58,974 nt of DNA from Symbiodinium natans (GCA_905221605.1 CAJNDS010000853.1:1-58974), one strand, 5' to 3'. Numbered from the stretch's first letter, positions 30,019 to 41,142 are shown. Program-made: numbers and translations. The notes: generated by a model not told the origin, from the letters alone.

Positions 30019-32200
30019 TCAACTCAGGCTATTGAGCTTCTTCGGAATCTGCACGACCTGTACACGAACATTGTCAAACAACCCTCCAAGACCTGCCATG
30101 TCCCTTAGTGCGTCGTAATCGCTTCTGTTTTTCGGTGTGAATTTCTCAGGATCTCCTGTAATGAGAAACGTGAGAGTGAAACTGCAGGGTTGGGCATCGA
30201 ACATCTCCTCCAACTTGTCACGAAACGCCTTTACGATGTTGTGGTTGAGGGAGTTCGTCACGGAGATGCCGTGATTGAACTCCAGCAAGTAGTCGATGCC
30301 CGGGTAAAGATCTGGGCTGTGCAGAACACGTCCCTCCAGACTGCCGTTCTTCACAGCCTCCCGCCATCTGTCATCGAAGATTTGCCCGGTGTCACACTTT
30401 ACAAGCTGCAATCCCTCCTTAACCTCCAAGTCATTGACCGGTTGGTGGTTCCATTTGGCGTTTTTCGCAGCTGCAATCGCCGTATTGGTGACCTCAAAGG
30501 CATTGAGCCCTTTTTTGCCCGGCCAAAACTTGGTCAAAAGCGGGCCTACAAACTGCTCGAGCCAATCCCTCGACCTTGGGTTTTCTGCATCGCTCCACAG
30601 CGCCACGAGCTTGTCATAGTGTTTCTCGACAAGCAGTGCCGAAGCACCCGGAGAGCAGACGGCGACTTGGCGTGAGATCCCATCTGCGCTGAGGTAGGTG
30701 AAAAGCCTGGTGGGCATCTTCTTCTCTTCGAAGGGACTCAAATCACCCGCAAAGGCACGTCTCACGGTCGTGAAGTCCTCTGCCTCGGCTCTCTGCAGCT
30801 CGACGGCTTCGTCGTAGATCCCCTTGTCAGCCAGAAGGGTGCGCAGAGCACCTCCGATTTGCTCGAACCTTCCGCGCAGTTCCTCCTTGTCAACTTGAGT
30901 CTCGAGCCACGCAAGGCACGCTTCCACCTCGGCCCACGAGAAAGTTTCTACGAAGACGCACTGGCCTCCGTCTTTGACGAACTGGCTGTAGTGGTCCCGG
31001 TCTGGGCTGCAGGCGATCACTGTCTTGGCACCCAACATTATGGGGTTCTCTGCCTTGAAAGCATCCACCAGGTACCAGTTGTTGGTGTTCTTCAGGTAGA
31101 GGCAGCCTGCTGGGCTCCAATTTTGCATGTCGCGGCTCTGAGCCTTCCACTCGCCACCCTCCTTGGTGAAAAGGAAGACCATGCTGCTCTGCCGAGCTTC
31201 GAACACGATGGCCTCGGGCTGCTGCATCCCCTCTGGCAGCTCCTTGCCCGTCACCAGGTGCCAGAGGCCCAGCGCCAAATTGCGGCTCTTCCCGATGCCC
31301 GGGACGCCCAGCATGGCCACTCGTTTGATGCCGTCCGCTCGCTCGGTGCCTCTCTTTATGAGCTCGAAGGTGGCCTGCCAGGCCCGGCGCGTCGTATTGC
31401 GTGTCACTAATTTTGGCCCGCTCTGGCTGTACGGCTCCACCGGCAAGGACTTTGTGAGGTTGAAGACCTGCACGCCTGCAACAGTGGCGCAGACAAAAGA
31501 GATCACTCACCCCAAAACCCCCAAGCGGCCTTCACCCAAGTCCTGTGGCGTAGCGTTGGCCAGCTCCCGGATGAACTCCGTGGCTTCCGGGTCGTCCTCA
31601 CAAACTTCCCCAGTGACTCCAAGGCACCCCTCCAATCTCCGCTGAGGCCCGCGCCTGGAACCCGCTCGCGGCCGTTGGCGGGGCAGACACAGCAGCGATG
31701 CGCTCGGCCAGGACTTCAGCAGGGCCCGGCACAATGTTGTAGGGCTTATTCACTAGCCGCTCAAAGGTCAACTTCAGGAGCGCGGTGCCCCTCACGTCGT
31801 TCTGCTTCAAAATCTCGGTAATGCTCTGCCCCTTGTCGCCGTAGTTATCCGCTTCCAAGGCCGCCCGGACCCAAGAACTGACCTGCCATCCATGCTCGCA
31901 GACCCGAAGCTTCAAGCAAGAGACATCGCAAAGCGCCTCATCCGCTTTAAAGTCCTTGATCTCCTCAGCTGTCTTTCGCAGCCACGCGGCCTGCGCCAAT
32001 GGGCACAGCCTAAACAATGCTCCAGTCTGCGAGCCTTCACGGACAGCCCGCCTGATCCAAGCCTGCCTAGAGCTACCAAACCCAAACCGGCAAGAACACA
32101 AGCTCCCTAAACGTGCCTCTGTCGCTGCGCGTTCCACGTCCTCGCTGCAGGAGGCCTGACAAGTTGAAGCTGCAGTGAACGCATGAGGCGTGCAACACAC
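30019..32200 (-). CDS. SAM-like domain plus Crinkler/RHS-like P-loop NTPase
   Basis: The main frame (31506-30019, stop at 30019) contains a Walker A motif, LGVPGIGKSRNLALGLWHLV, followed by a Trp/Phe-rich NTPase core (SSMVFLFTKEGGEW, YLVDAFKAENPIMLGAKTVIACSPD). This is the style of NTPases in Crinkler (CRN) and trypanosome RHS proteins. The upstream part (to about 31640) encodes SSWVRAALEADNYGDKGQSI...VRGTALLKLTFERLVNKPY...GPAEVLAERI, a sterile-alpha-motif-like bundle usually used for protein interaction. The two parts are in different frames. A GTGAGT donor near 31511 and a TTGCAG acceptor near 31477 suggest a short intron, but the exact join is unresolved. The 5' end is uncertain. The domain calls are motif-based inferences. 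Confidence 0.6.
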
Positions 32201-32620
32201 AAGTAAGCAGCATCACAGAGGCCATTGCTGTTTTTGAGGCTTCGAGTTTCAAAGTTCTAGCTGGCACGAGCAGGCACAAGCTCACTGAAAACAAGCCATC
32301 AGATAAGTTACTCACGGGACCTGAACAAGAACCTCCATGTCCATAGAATCTACAGAAACGCAATTAACTGCCAGCGGCTTAAGAAGTCCCCGGCCTTCAG
32401 CTTCAGGGCGCCAGCGTGGAGGTGCTTCGGGGCACCAGCCCTGCTGGCCGCAGTCAACGCGAGAGCCCAGTGAGATCCAGCTAGACCAAGCCAGAGGCGT
32501 TTTGCCATGACTATTTTGGTTCAGCCAAAGCCCTGCGCACCAGCACAGCACAAACCAAAATCTCTGAATAACGAACTTCCAACAGCACAAGCTCTATCTA
32601 ACAACAGCCCAAGCTGCTTG
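32201..32620. other. Left flank of the copia element; host ORF remnant on minus
   Basis: A minus-strand frame (QLGLLLDRACAVGSSLFRDF) runs up to the left LTR and rejoins 41143-41230 in frame when the copia element and one GCTTG copy are removed. Otherwise nothing is recognised. Confidence 0.4.
32616..32620. repeat. Target-site duplication GCTTG (left)
   Basis: The five bases before the left LTR match the five after the right LTR (41143-41147). Confidence 0.85.
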
Positions 32621-32777
32621 TGAAAACTTTTGATACTCACGAGCACAGCTGCATCGGCACATGACATGAGACATGACTGTAAAGCTTCTGGGCAAAACAA
32701 AACATCCCACCACAAGAAATCTTCACAAGGAAAATACATGGTTAAGGGTCCCATGTAAGACATCGAAATCGTGATCA
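32621..32777 (-). repeat. 3' LTR of the copia element
   Basis: 157 bp, TGAAAACTTTTG...CGTGATCA on +. Next to it inside the element, the coding strand reads CTTTGGCGGGG, a weak polypurine-tract candidate. Confidence 0.93.
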
Positions 32778-33332
32778 CCCCGCCAAAGGATGATTTGCAG
32801 CGTTTGGCAAAGCAGGCTTTCAGAACGATTTTGGTGGGAACTACTGCTATACATGCCCAGAGCAAGACAGCCAACAAGCCTCATATCAACAAGTGCAGAG
32901 CAACACTCGGTTTGTCCTTTGCTGCCGTGGGCGGACATACCGCACTCCAGGGCCGCCACCGTTTTGGCGGGCTTTGTACAGGCCTACGGGCACCTCCTAA
33001 CCTTTGACCTTTGGGCACCTTGTGAGCTCTGAGGCTCCAAGCGAGTCTGCTTGCCAGCTCCGCAAGCTGCAAGAGTATCGGCATCACATGGCTGTGATGG
33101 GTAAAGGAGAGGTTGCCGGCCACATGCAAAAGTTGTCAATCTCTTAAAGATTTGAAGGTGATCCAATGCAATTCAAGAAAATTGCACACAAGCTCGGGTA
33201 CAGTGGTACCAGCCAGTGACTGCATCCACAAGAGGCATCATGAGCATTTCAAGAAATTGCTTCTATCAAATTCGGGTTCATTTAAACACACATGCAACGA
33301 AAAGTTGTCGGTCATCGTGATTGGGCTCATTT

Positions 33333-34397
33333 TCACGTATCATCGTGCGGTTCTGGCTCCGGAAGGTTCTGAGGCACTGGATTTGGGATCTGCTGACCAC
33401 CCACATGAAGGATGTGGAACATGGCAGCCAAGCGGGCAATGTCCTGGCGACGCCCGAGCTCTCTGGCCCAAAACTGGCATAACTGACACATGCTGTACTG
33501 ACCAGGAAACTCAAGCTGCAACTGGCGATATAGCAGCCTGCGAACATATCGTGCCCTCATCAAACCATCGCATTCCCCAATGAGATGACAGCGGGTCCCA
33601 CTCACTGGGGCAATCCATACCTCAGCATCCTCCCTCACCTGAAGGATGTCATCATCCTGTAGCAGTGGCTGCTGCACTTCTGCTGGCTGACCTGCAGGGA
33701 TCAGCTGCATGGCTGGCATCACATCGATGGCTGCTGCTTCACCAACCATCTCATAAAGTGCAACTAGCTCTGCCTGGTTTTGGTAGGCTGGTCCATGGCC
33801 TCCAGGATACACGTCGTCATCGTCATCTTCTGGTTCTGAGTCTGGCTGCTCAGATTCGTGCTCAGAGTCACTCGGTGTCGCAGGCGGCGATCGACCGAGG
33901 ATTTCTGCACGAGTTCGTGGCGAATAATGTTGTAAGCCTAGACTTTCACGGCTGCTTTCTGATGTGGTGTCAAGGTTCTCTGCAAGAGCAGGTGCTTCGG
34001 CTAGCAATGGTTGCTCAGCCTCTGTTGCTTCAAGCCTAAACCAACTACGTACCCACCTAACTAAGGGCCACTCCAAAAGGGATGCAAAGTTCGTGTTGGC
34101 GCTGGCACGGCCAAGCATGAATGCGATGCACACTGTCAAGGTGACAACGAAGGCAAAGCTGGTCCATGGGTATGCATCCTCGCCTGCTGATGCGGGCGAG
34201 TCAGGCACAAACTGTGCTCGGTCCTCATCATCCGCAGCCTTGTTACCCACGACCTGAACCAGCAATGCAAGAAGATGCAACGCCTCGGCATTCCCTCGAA
34301 GCACGAAGAAACTTCTTTGCCTGCTCACGGCGTTGTAGTTCCTCAAACTCAGTTGTCCCGACCAATGAAAATCCATCGTGTGAATCACGGATTCCAA
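33333..34397 (-). CDS. Copia third ORF: membrane-anchored acidic protein with CxxC, unknown
   Basis: 354 codons, overlapping the end of the RT-RNase H frame by about 150 nt in another frame. A hydrophobic segment (FAFVVTLTVCIAFMLG, about residues 82-97) is followed by an acidic region (SEPEDDDDDVYPGG). The C-terminal part has EVWIAPVSGTRCHLIGECDG and MCQLCQFWARELGRR, with Cys/His residues that might bind metal. It sits where some copia lineages carry an extra or env-like ORF. No envelope similarity is recognised and there is no clear signal peptide. The ATG-rich start leaves the true N-terminus uncertain. Confidence 0.55.
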   Translation of the reverse strand: MESVIHTMDFHWSGQLSLRNYNAVSRQRSFFVLRGNAEALHLLALLVQVVGNKAADDEDRAQFVPDSPASAGEDAYPWTSFAFVVTLTVCIAFMLGRASANTNFASLLEWPLVRWVRSWFRLEATEAEQPLLAEAPALAENLDTTSESSRESLGLQHYSPRTRAEILGRSPPATPSDSEHESEQPDSEPEDDDDDVYPGGHGPAYQNQAELVALYEMVGEAAAIDVMPAMQLIPAGQPAEVQQPLLQDDDILQVREDAEVWIAPVSGTRCHLIGECDGLMRARYVRRLLYRQLQLEFPGQYSMCQLCQFWARELGRRQDIARLAAMFHILHVGGQQIPNPVPQNLPEPEPHDDT

Positions 34398-35838
34398 GGA
34401 TGTGGCTCAAGGTACGGACACGGGCTCCTGTCAAGGACTTTGTAAACAAATCAGCAGGATTTGTCAGGGTCGGTACTGCGTGTAGCGACGCTTTCTTCCA
34501 CTTGAACAAGAAATCCTGCAACCATAACAAGCGTCCGGAGATATGGCGAAGACGTCCGCATCCCTGCCTTCCCATGATCCCCCGAGCTGCGCTGGAATCT
34601 GTGAACAGGTGCATGGACACATCAACACGCATGATGTGCTGCAGGGCACTTCGAAGGAGGATGCCGTCGCATGTAGCACTCACGCATGCGATATATTCAC
34701 TCTCTCCACTGCTTAAACTCACGCAGCTCTGGCTTCTGGAAAAGGTGTGAATCACCATCCCATCGAAGGCTATGCATCCGGCACTGGTGCTCTTTCGTGT
34801 TGATTTGTTCCCTGACCAATCAGCATCAGCGAACACCTCCAAGGTGTGGGTCTCATCTCGGACAACCAGGCCGATGCCTTTGCCCTCAGTCCGAAGGCAA
34901 GTGACGTGATTCTCGTGGAAGAACATGTAGTTCACCAGGTGGCGCAGGCACCGCCATGATTCCTCATTGGGACTCCCACACATGCTACTCAATGTCTTTA
35001 TTGCATACTGTGCAGCAGGATAATCGCTTGACACATAAAGCAGCACCCCAATGCACTTTCTGTGGATTCCTGACTTCTCCTCATCAAGTGGCGTTAGCTG
35101 TGTCCATAAAGGAAGCGTGCCTGTTGGTAAAGGACTGTCCTTTGGGCGCTGCGCGGCGACGCCAAGGATTCTTGCAAGATCTACGACGTGCTTAGGGTTT
35201 GGGCTAATGCAGAAAACATCACCCTTGACCCATCTGTGTCTCCGTTTTAAGAAACTGACCTCTTCGTCGGGTTGTCTCAAAAAGGAAATTGTGCAGCGAT
35301 ACCTGGACTTCACACACTCACTGAGTCTCTGCATGGTCGGATCGGACCCGACTGCAAAAAGATCATCAACGTGGCAAAGACCCCCGCCTCCCCCGCCATG
35401 GCCCTCATCTGAACCTCCAGGAATGGAGAACAGTGCTGGGGCTTCTACCAGCGGTTCAATGGCCATTTCCTTTATCAGGTGTGCTTGAAACGCTTGGAAC
35501 CAATCCTTGGCTCCTGAGCGTTGGCCCGGGAGGTTTCGGAGTAGCTTGTAGTATCTTTGCTCACCTCTTACCCATATGGTAACGATGGTATCGACGGCTT
35601 GCGGAACCGTCAGATAAGCATCTGCAACGTCCAAAGATAGGGCTGTCCAGCCCTCAGGCTGACGTGCAACAAGCGCAGCTGGCAGCACACGAAGAAGTGC
35701 ATTCGACGATGCAGGTGCAAACACCTCGTTGTCCACCATGGCACTGAGCCACCTGAACTCACGGGCGACAAAACGGGCCCGACGAAGGAAAGCTTCTCCA
35801 CCTCCTTTCGGCGATGGTTTCACTCTTTCACTCTCCAA
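34243..35838 (-). CDS. Copia reverse transcriptase and RNase H
   Basis: The frame overlaps the end of the gag-integrase frame by 19 nt and starts without an ATG. The RT core begins with RRARFVAREFRWLS and SLDVADAYLTVPQ, and the catalytic pair is in LCHVDDLFAVGS (near 35365; copia usually has YVDD). RNase H shows VFADADWSGNKSTRKSTSG-type sequence, SLSSGESEYIA and FTDSSAARGI, giving the D-E-D residues. The C-terminal motif PADLFTKSL is typical of copia. It copies element RNA into DNA. Because RT continues directly from the integrase frame, a frameshift or indel near 35830 must join them. Confidence 0.85.
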   Translation of the reverse strand: MESERVKPSPKGGGEAFLRRARFVAREFRWLSAMVDNEVFAPASSNALLRVLPAALVARQPEGWTALSLDVADAYLTVPQAVDTIVTIWVRGEQRYYKLLRNLPGQRSGAKDWFQAFQAHLIKEMAIEPLVEAPALFSIPGGSDEGHGGGGGGLCHVDDLFAVGSDPTMQRLSECVKSRYRCTISFLRQPDEEVSFLKRRHRWVKGDVFCISPNPKHVVDLARILGVAAQRPKDSPLPTGTLPLWTQLTPLDEEKSGIHRKCIGVLLYVSSDYPAAQYAIKTLSSMCGSPNEESWRCLRHLVNYMFFHENHVTCLRTEGKGIGLVVRDETHTLEVFADADWSGNKSTRKSTSAGCIAFDGMVIHTFSRSQSCVSLSSGESEYIACVSATCDGILLRSALQHIMRVDVSMHLFTDSSAARGIMGRQGCGRLRHISGRLLWLQDFLFKWKKASLHAVPTLTNPADLFTKSLTGARVRTLSHILGIRDSHDGFSLVGTTEFEELQRREQAKKFLRASRECRGVASSCIAGSGRG

Positions 35839-38800
35839 GTTTTGACCATTTTTGTGCTTAGACGCTTAAACCCGCTGAAGTCAGCTGTGGCAGGTAGCCT
35901 TTCAAGAACATTCATGGTTTCAAGTCGGGCTAACTCGAATGCTTCAGCTATGTCGTCAATGTGGGCCAATTCTTCACTTGACAGCTGAGGCTCACCGGCC
36001 CCAAAAGGCCTCCACAGCTCTTCAGGGATGTTCTTGGCATCTTCGAAATTGTCGGTTGCATTCCAAGCAGGCGGATCCTCAACTGACTCGTTGAGGTCAG
36101 TGTCTGACCCAAGGCCTAGGTCTTCTAAGTGGACGACTTCATCGTTGTGGTGATGGGAATTCACTGCCCGGATCCTCTGGCGCTTTGCTTCCTGAACATC
36201 ACCATCGAATTCAGCTCTTTCATGAACCTGTTCAAGTTCAGCCATGGCACTGTCTAAACCTTCTAGCCCCCCTAATTCATCAACCGGGGTGGTCGGCTGA
36301 CCGGGGTTAAGGCCTACACCCAGACTAGGGTTTGGGGTCAGTGCCTGACACGGCTTGGGCTCTCCTGTGGCCAGTGCGCTCTCAGGAGGCGCTGATCGTG
36401 GTGGAAGTCTGGAAGGTTGTGATGGTTCCTGGGCAGGAGGTCGATAATCGGGAGTCGCAGGCATGCCATCGGTTGGCAATCTCACAGAAGAAGGGGCGAG
36501 GGCAATGTCATGGGGATTGTCGAAGACATCTTCATTCTCTGTTGGCGGGTCGCTGGCTGCAACCTCACTCCCACTGCCGGGGCCTTCCTCCGTGACTGGC
36601 TTTGGGGCAAGTTGGTTGCGACTTGCTCCGACACGTCCAGCAAGGAATGACACATGCTTGTCAGGTGTGTCTCGCAATGCAGGCAAGAGGCTGGGATCAT
36701 ACTCACATGTGGTTCGACGGACTGATCTGGCGACGACAAGGCGACCTGATGAAGTGCAAACAAGGTGACAATCAGAAACATCTGACTTCCCCAACCACAT
36801 GGCCCGAAGCCACCGAGGTTTGCCCTTTGTAGCAGTTTTCACACGTGCTAGGACACATTCTGCAAAACGGACAAGTTTGCCTCCATATGGTGATGCATGC
36901 ACTCTCTCCCATGGTGTGAGGTTTTGCGTGACACCAAACCGTTGAAGGGTCCAGCTGGCATGACGCCAACACCAGTGATGCAACGGGTCGAAAGTCTTGA
37001 TCTTGATGTTCAATCTGCCCTCGAGCTCAGAGAGCATTGTCCCTGCGAGTTGTCTGATGCGCTCAATAGCACCTTCTGCATGGTTGCCTTGGTGCTCCCC
37101 CACTGGGGTTTGTTCAATGTGGGTCTCCATGCCAATGCGGTGCCTGAGTGCCTGGACTGCATTCGCAAGCGCAGTGCATGACCCCTCTGGGTCGGCACGA
37201 AGGGTGATTCGTCTGTGCCCAAGGTACGACAGCAGCTTGGTCAGCTCAACTGCCATGTAGTTACGGCAAGCAGTTCCACCTTTGCTCGGCACCGGCCATG
37301 CCTGCAACCACTTAGTCTGCGTGTCGTATGCAACCAGGCAGCACAACTTGTCACCCCCATCAACCCTACTGGTATATGCAAAATCAAAGCACAAGACGGA
37401 ACTTGCACGATGGTCTTCGGTCTTGGCCTCATGCCTGTCGGACCGTGCACGGAAGGCAACACAGTGGGCACACCACTCTCTGTAGGGTGTGTGGGTAAGG
37501 CAGTGTTGACGGTATGCATCTTCACTTGGTGCTGTAACATGTTTCTGCTCCACTGGCACACGCTCTTCAGCAGCAGCAAGCTGCTGCCGGGCCTGATGGG
37601 CAGCAATCAAGTCCTGGCGGGCTAAGTGATCTCTAATGCGCTTCAGCACAGTGGACTTACCACCGGAACGACCAAGCCCCAGTGACTGAGCAGCTTGCCT
37701 CAAAACAGCAAGGGTCGATTCAAGGCTCAACGACACACCGTCAACGACGAGTGTCCCATCATCATCTGCTGCAACCTCGTCACGCAGGGCTGCATCAACT
37801 TGCAGCTCGGCCCCAGGATCGGGTGCAACGGCTGCATGCTGCTGTGGCTCATCCTGGTCCATATTTTCAGGCTCTTCGGGTGGTGGTGGCAACACATGAG
37901 GTCTGCTTGACTCGGCTGAGTCACTTGCAACTGTCAACCCAAGCTCATCTGGGGAAACAATCTTGCGAGTGGCGAACACGATCAACTCACGGGTGGCATT
38001 CTCAGGCAAAGGTCCACTCAGATCGGAAGCATCAACGATGCTCTCGCACCACTCAAGAATCTCCCACTGATTGGATTCGGGGCACTTGGCAACAGTGCTC
38101 CTGAAGCTGCAACCCTCATGAGGCAACGCCATCGTGATGTCAACGAACCGGTTTCCAAATCCACGCATGCCGAAAACATCTTCACTGATCTGCACAAAGT
38201 AATCAGGAAGGGCCAAATCAGCGACAGTGCACTTCACAGCACGGACACGGGATGCATCCTGCTGGATCATACGCACATGCAATCGTGCAGCAAGGCTATT
38301 CTGCCTGAAATGCAATGGGATTTGGATCTCTCCGTTAGGGCTGCAAAGACTCATGTTTCCATTTTTGTTCACCATGCTGAATCCGGCGCGGTACAACTTC
38401 CCAACTGCAAGAAGAGGTGTGGTGATGTGGGGAGCAACCAAGAATGTTTCGGTGAATCCAGGCTGATCACCGAAGCTCAGCTCAGCTCGCCTAGTCCCGT
38501 GAACTAGCAGCTGATTCCCCTGGGCATCTTGAAAACCTTCCCATGGCCTTCCAGAGGAAACTCCAAGCATGCTGAGGTTTTGCGGTAGACAAGAGGCGTC
38601 AGCACCTGAGTCAATTATGACTTCGATCTCCATGCCATGCTCGGCATTCTGCTGGACCATACGCACTGATCCACTGGTCGAGGTCACACCCGAAGTGTGC
38701 TCAACCACATCACGCTGACACACGCCCGAAGCGTGCTCAGCCTCGCTCTGTGCATCACTCGGCAATGCATTGTGGAAAACGCACCACCTCGATGGCACAC

Positions 38801-40030
38801 AACGTGAAAAGATGCTCAGCGCTTTGCAAAAGAAACCCGAAGCTCCCTTGCTTTGCCTGTCTACTTCGTCTTGGCTCTCCACACAAGAATCACAACCTGA
38901 CACCATGCGGATCTCACCTCCGGCTGACTCATCAAAGTCATCGAGGTTGTAGGTGACTCGTCTCACCTGGGGCTTTGCAGCAGGTTTCGCCTTGGCAGGG
39001 GCAGCTGACACGGCTGTGTCAGCATGTGCAGCGCTGCTATCAGCAACAGCGGCGTCTTCAACCTGTCTGACTCGCTTGGATCGGCAGTCTCGGGCAAAGT
39101 GACCCTTTCGGCCACAATTATGACAAGTTTTGTTTGCGGCAGGGTTAGGGTTTGTGCTGGGCGGAGGCCTGGACTTACCATCCCCTTTCTTACCATCACC
39201 CTTACCCTTCTTACCCTTGTCATATCTGCCCTTCTTACCACTTTTATCTCCCTTATCACCCTTCTTAGTCTTGCCTTTGCTTAGCCTATCAATCTCTTTT
39301 TGAAGGCGGTCGATTTCCATTGGAACGGCTTCACTGGATGCTGCAGGCGCATTCACAAGCACACCACCTTTGCCCTCTGACAGGCCATAAGTCGCTGCAA
39401 CAGACGCACTCCACTTTGACGAAGAAGCATCATATCGAGCAACCAAACTTCGCAACTCGGCATATGTCCAGGAGTCTTCCATGGTCAAGTTCACATGCTG
39501 ACGAAGTTGGCCTGTTAAACATCTCAGAAGCGAAACAACCTTCTGATCATCGGACATGGCCTGTGATGCAATCGAGTCATACTCTGCCATCGCCTGCTCA
39601 AGCCTAACAACCTGAGTCAGGAGGCCTTGCTTGTTGTCGAACACAGGCCAATTGTGGATTGTCTGCATGAGGGCCAAGGCTCTGGTGCGGGATGAAGGGC
39701 GAAGGTCAAGCGAGATCAAGCGGTATGCTTCGTACCCGTTATTGTCAGACACAGTCTTAAGAAGACGCTTCAGACGGTCGTTCAAAAGCGATGCAAGCAG
39801 GCCATACATGATGCGTGACCTGTCGAGCTCAGTGGCGCTCAGCTGTGCAGGGAGAACTTCAGTTTTCGGGTTCGATTTCAAGCGAGTGAAGTCCACCTGA
39901 AACTCCTTATCTAAGGTTCCCAAATACTGCTCAAACTCCCAAGACCATGCTGGCCACTTGATCAGCTCCTCATCTCGGGTCTGACAAGAAAAGGTTGAAG
40001 GATGCCTCAACACCTTGCTCAGGTCTTTGG
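35820..40030 (-). CDS. Copia gag, protease and integrase
   Basis: Gag opens near LSKVLRHPSTFSCQTRDEEL, with a zinc knuckle CHNCGRKGHFARDC (near 39110). Protease has IIDSGADASCLP (near 38600). Integrase shows the zinc-binding H-x-x-THTPYREWCAHC (near 37470), then catalytic Asp in CFDFAYTS (near 37390), Asp in LRADPEGS (near 37200) and Glu in HAEGAIERI (near 37060). A long Pro/acidic linker precedes the frame end at 35820. No ATG lies at the very start, and the N-terminal gag residues are in another frame (40258-40034), so a 1-nt shift near 40030 separates them. The RT follows in the next frame. Confidence 0.85.
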
Positions 40031-40033
40031 CCG

Positions 40034-40258
40034 CTAGACCTGTGAGTAGGATGTGGTCGCAGCGGCTGCTGCGGCGCGGGATTCGGACTGGCTCCTCAGA
40101 AGCTCGGTCAACACCTGCTGGTTCTGCTGCATTCCTGCAAGAATCTCCAAAAGGCGAGTCTCACCATCTGTTGGACCGGCGCTGCCGGTTGGGCTGTGGA
40201 CAGGGCTGAGTGCTGGGCTTGCTAGCGGATGTGGCCCAGCTCCATTCCCATCGGTCAT
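40034..40258 (-). CDS. Copia gag N-terminal ORF
   Basis: 74 codons (MTDGNGAGPHPLASPALSP... then RLLEILAGMQQNQQVLTELL), a Pro/Ser region followed by an amphipathic helix typical of copia gag N-termini. Its ATG overlaps the stop of the preceding ORF (TGATG at 40260-40256). It ends 4 nt before the open frame of gag-pol, so an indel or frameshift would be needed to fuse them. Confidence 0.55.
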   Translation of the reverse strand: MTDGNGAGPHPLASPALSPVHSPTGSAGPTDGETRLLEILAGMQQNQQVLTELLRSQSESRAAAAAATTSYSQV

Positions 40259-40773
40259 CACTCCCAATCTAAGGAAGTCTCGGATGCAATGCTCGTGTCA
40301 CTATCTAGATCGTACTCCACTCCAGACGGACCAAGGTTTCTGCTGAAACTGGATGACGATGCTGGATCAGTGGATAACTGAAACTCCACTCCAGACGGAC
40401 CAAGGTTTCCGCTGAAACTGGAGGACGATGCTTGGAAATTTCTCTCACGCAAGATTTTCTTAGGCTCAAAAGTGAGAACGGTGAAGACTGCTGCAAGGTA
40501 TGCTTCAAGCAGGGCTCGCTCACCACTCAACAACTTGCAACCGTAAGCAATAATCTCTGGCGCGTTCTGGATCCCTTTCAGTTCGGTTTTCTTCTCCTTC
40601 CGCCTCTGCAACTGTCGACGTTCGAAGCTCAGGATGCTCAAGGACGGAGTGCAAGGTTTGCCACACTGAAGCTCGATGTACCACTCAAGAACAGTTTTGC
40701 GAAGCTTATCCAACACTCTTTCGTCGTCCCAAAGCTGAAAACACTGAATCTGCTCCTCAAGTTCTGGTGACAC
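40258..40773 (-). CDS. Copia 5' leader ORF, unknown
   Basis: 171 codons between the 5' LTR and gag. It contains a Lys/Arg-rich helix (SFERRQLQRRKEKKTELKG) and a tandem peptide repeat (SSSSFS-x-NLGPSGVE, twice; DNA repeat at about 40316-40425). The first codons may not be the true start. It is coupled to gag by the TGATG overlap. No known domain. Confidence 0.4.
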   Translation of the reverse strand: MSPELEEQIQCFQLWDDERVLDKLRKTVLEWYIELQCGKPCTPSLSILSFERRQLQRRKEKKTELKGIQNAPEIIAYGCKLLSGERALLEAYLAAVFTVLTFEPKKILRERNFQASSSSFSGNLGPSGVEFQLSTDPASSSSFSRNLGPSGVEYDLDSDTSIASETSLDWE

Positions 40774-40967
40774 CTCCGTGGCTGGTAGGTGACAACACGA
40801 GTCTCGAGGAGATTAGGCTGGCAACCGCCTAGCCTTCTTCGGCAAGGCAAACGAAGGCTATGGCTGGAAACTACGGCAGCAACTAATGGGGTTTGGGTCC
40901 TGACCCCGGGAGGTAAGGGTCCTGCCTCCCTGAGCACAAGTGAATCCGAGGCCCCAAAGGCTGGATC

Positions 40968-40985
40968 ACAAGCGCTCCGCTACCA
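40968..40985 (-). other. Primer binding site of the copia element
   Basis: Directly inside the 5' LTR the coding strand reads TGGTAGCGGAGCGC. The TGG complements a tRNA 3' CCA end, and the position and start resemble the initiator-Met-type sites of plant copia elements (TGGTATCAGAGC), with differences. Confidence 0.6.
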
Positions 40986-41142
40986 TGAAAACTTTTGATA
41001 CTCACGAGCACAGCTGCATCGGCACATGACATGAGACATGACTGTAAAGCTTCTGGGCAAAACAAAACATCCCACCACAAGAAATCTTCACAAGGAAAAT
41101 ACATGGTTAAGGGTCCCATGTAAGACATCGAAATCGTGATCA
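40986..41142 (-). repeat. 5' LTR of the copia element
   Basis: Identical by eye to 32621-32777 across 157 bp and followed by GCTTG. It is short for a copia LTR, and no TATA box is obvious. Confidence 0.93.

Larger units (their letters stand above)
32621..41142 (-). mobile_element. Complete Ty1/copia LTR retrotransposon (8.5 kb)
   Basis: Two 157-bp LTRs (32621-32777 and 40986-41142), identical by eye, start TG and end CA and are flanked by the 5-bp duplication GCTTG. In element sense the order is 5' ORF, short gag N-terminal ORF, gag-protease-integrase, RT-RNase H, then a third ORF. Integrase before RT defines the copia order. Identical LTRs suggest a recent insertion. The coding region is split into several overlapping frames, so either frameshifts are used or some decay has occurred. 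It interrupts a minus-strand open frame in the host. Confidence 0.93.

Noticed and set aside
32505-32530. Possible spliced-leader relic (TGACTATTTTGGTTCAGC resembles the dinoflagellate leader)
   Set aside because: Too many mismatches and no retroposed gene attached. Also looked for, without success, near 16350.
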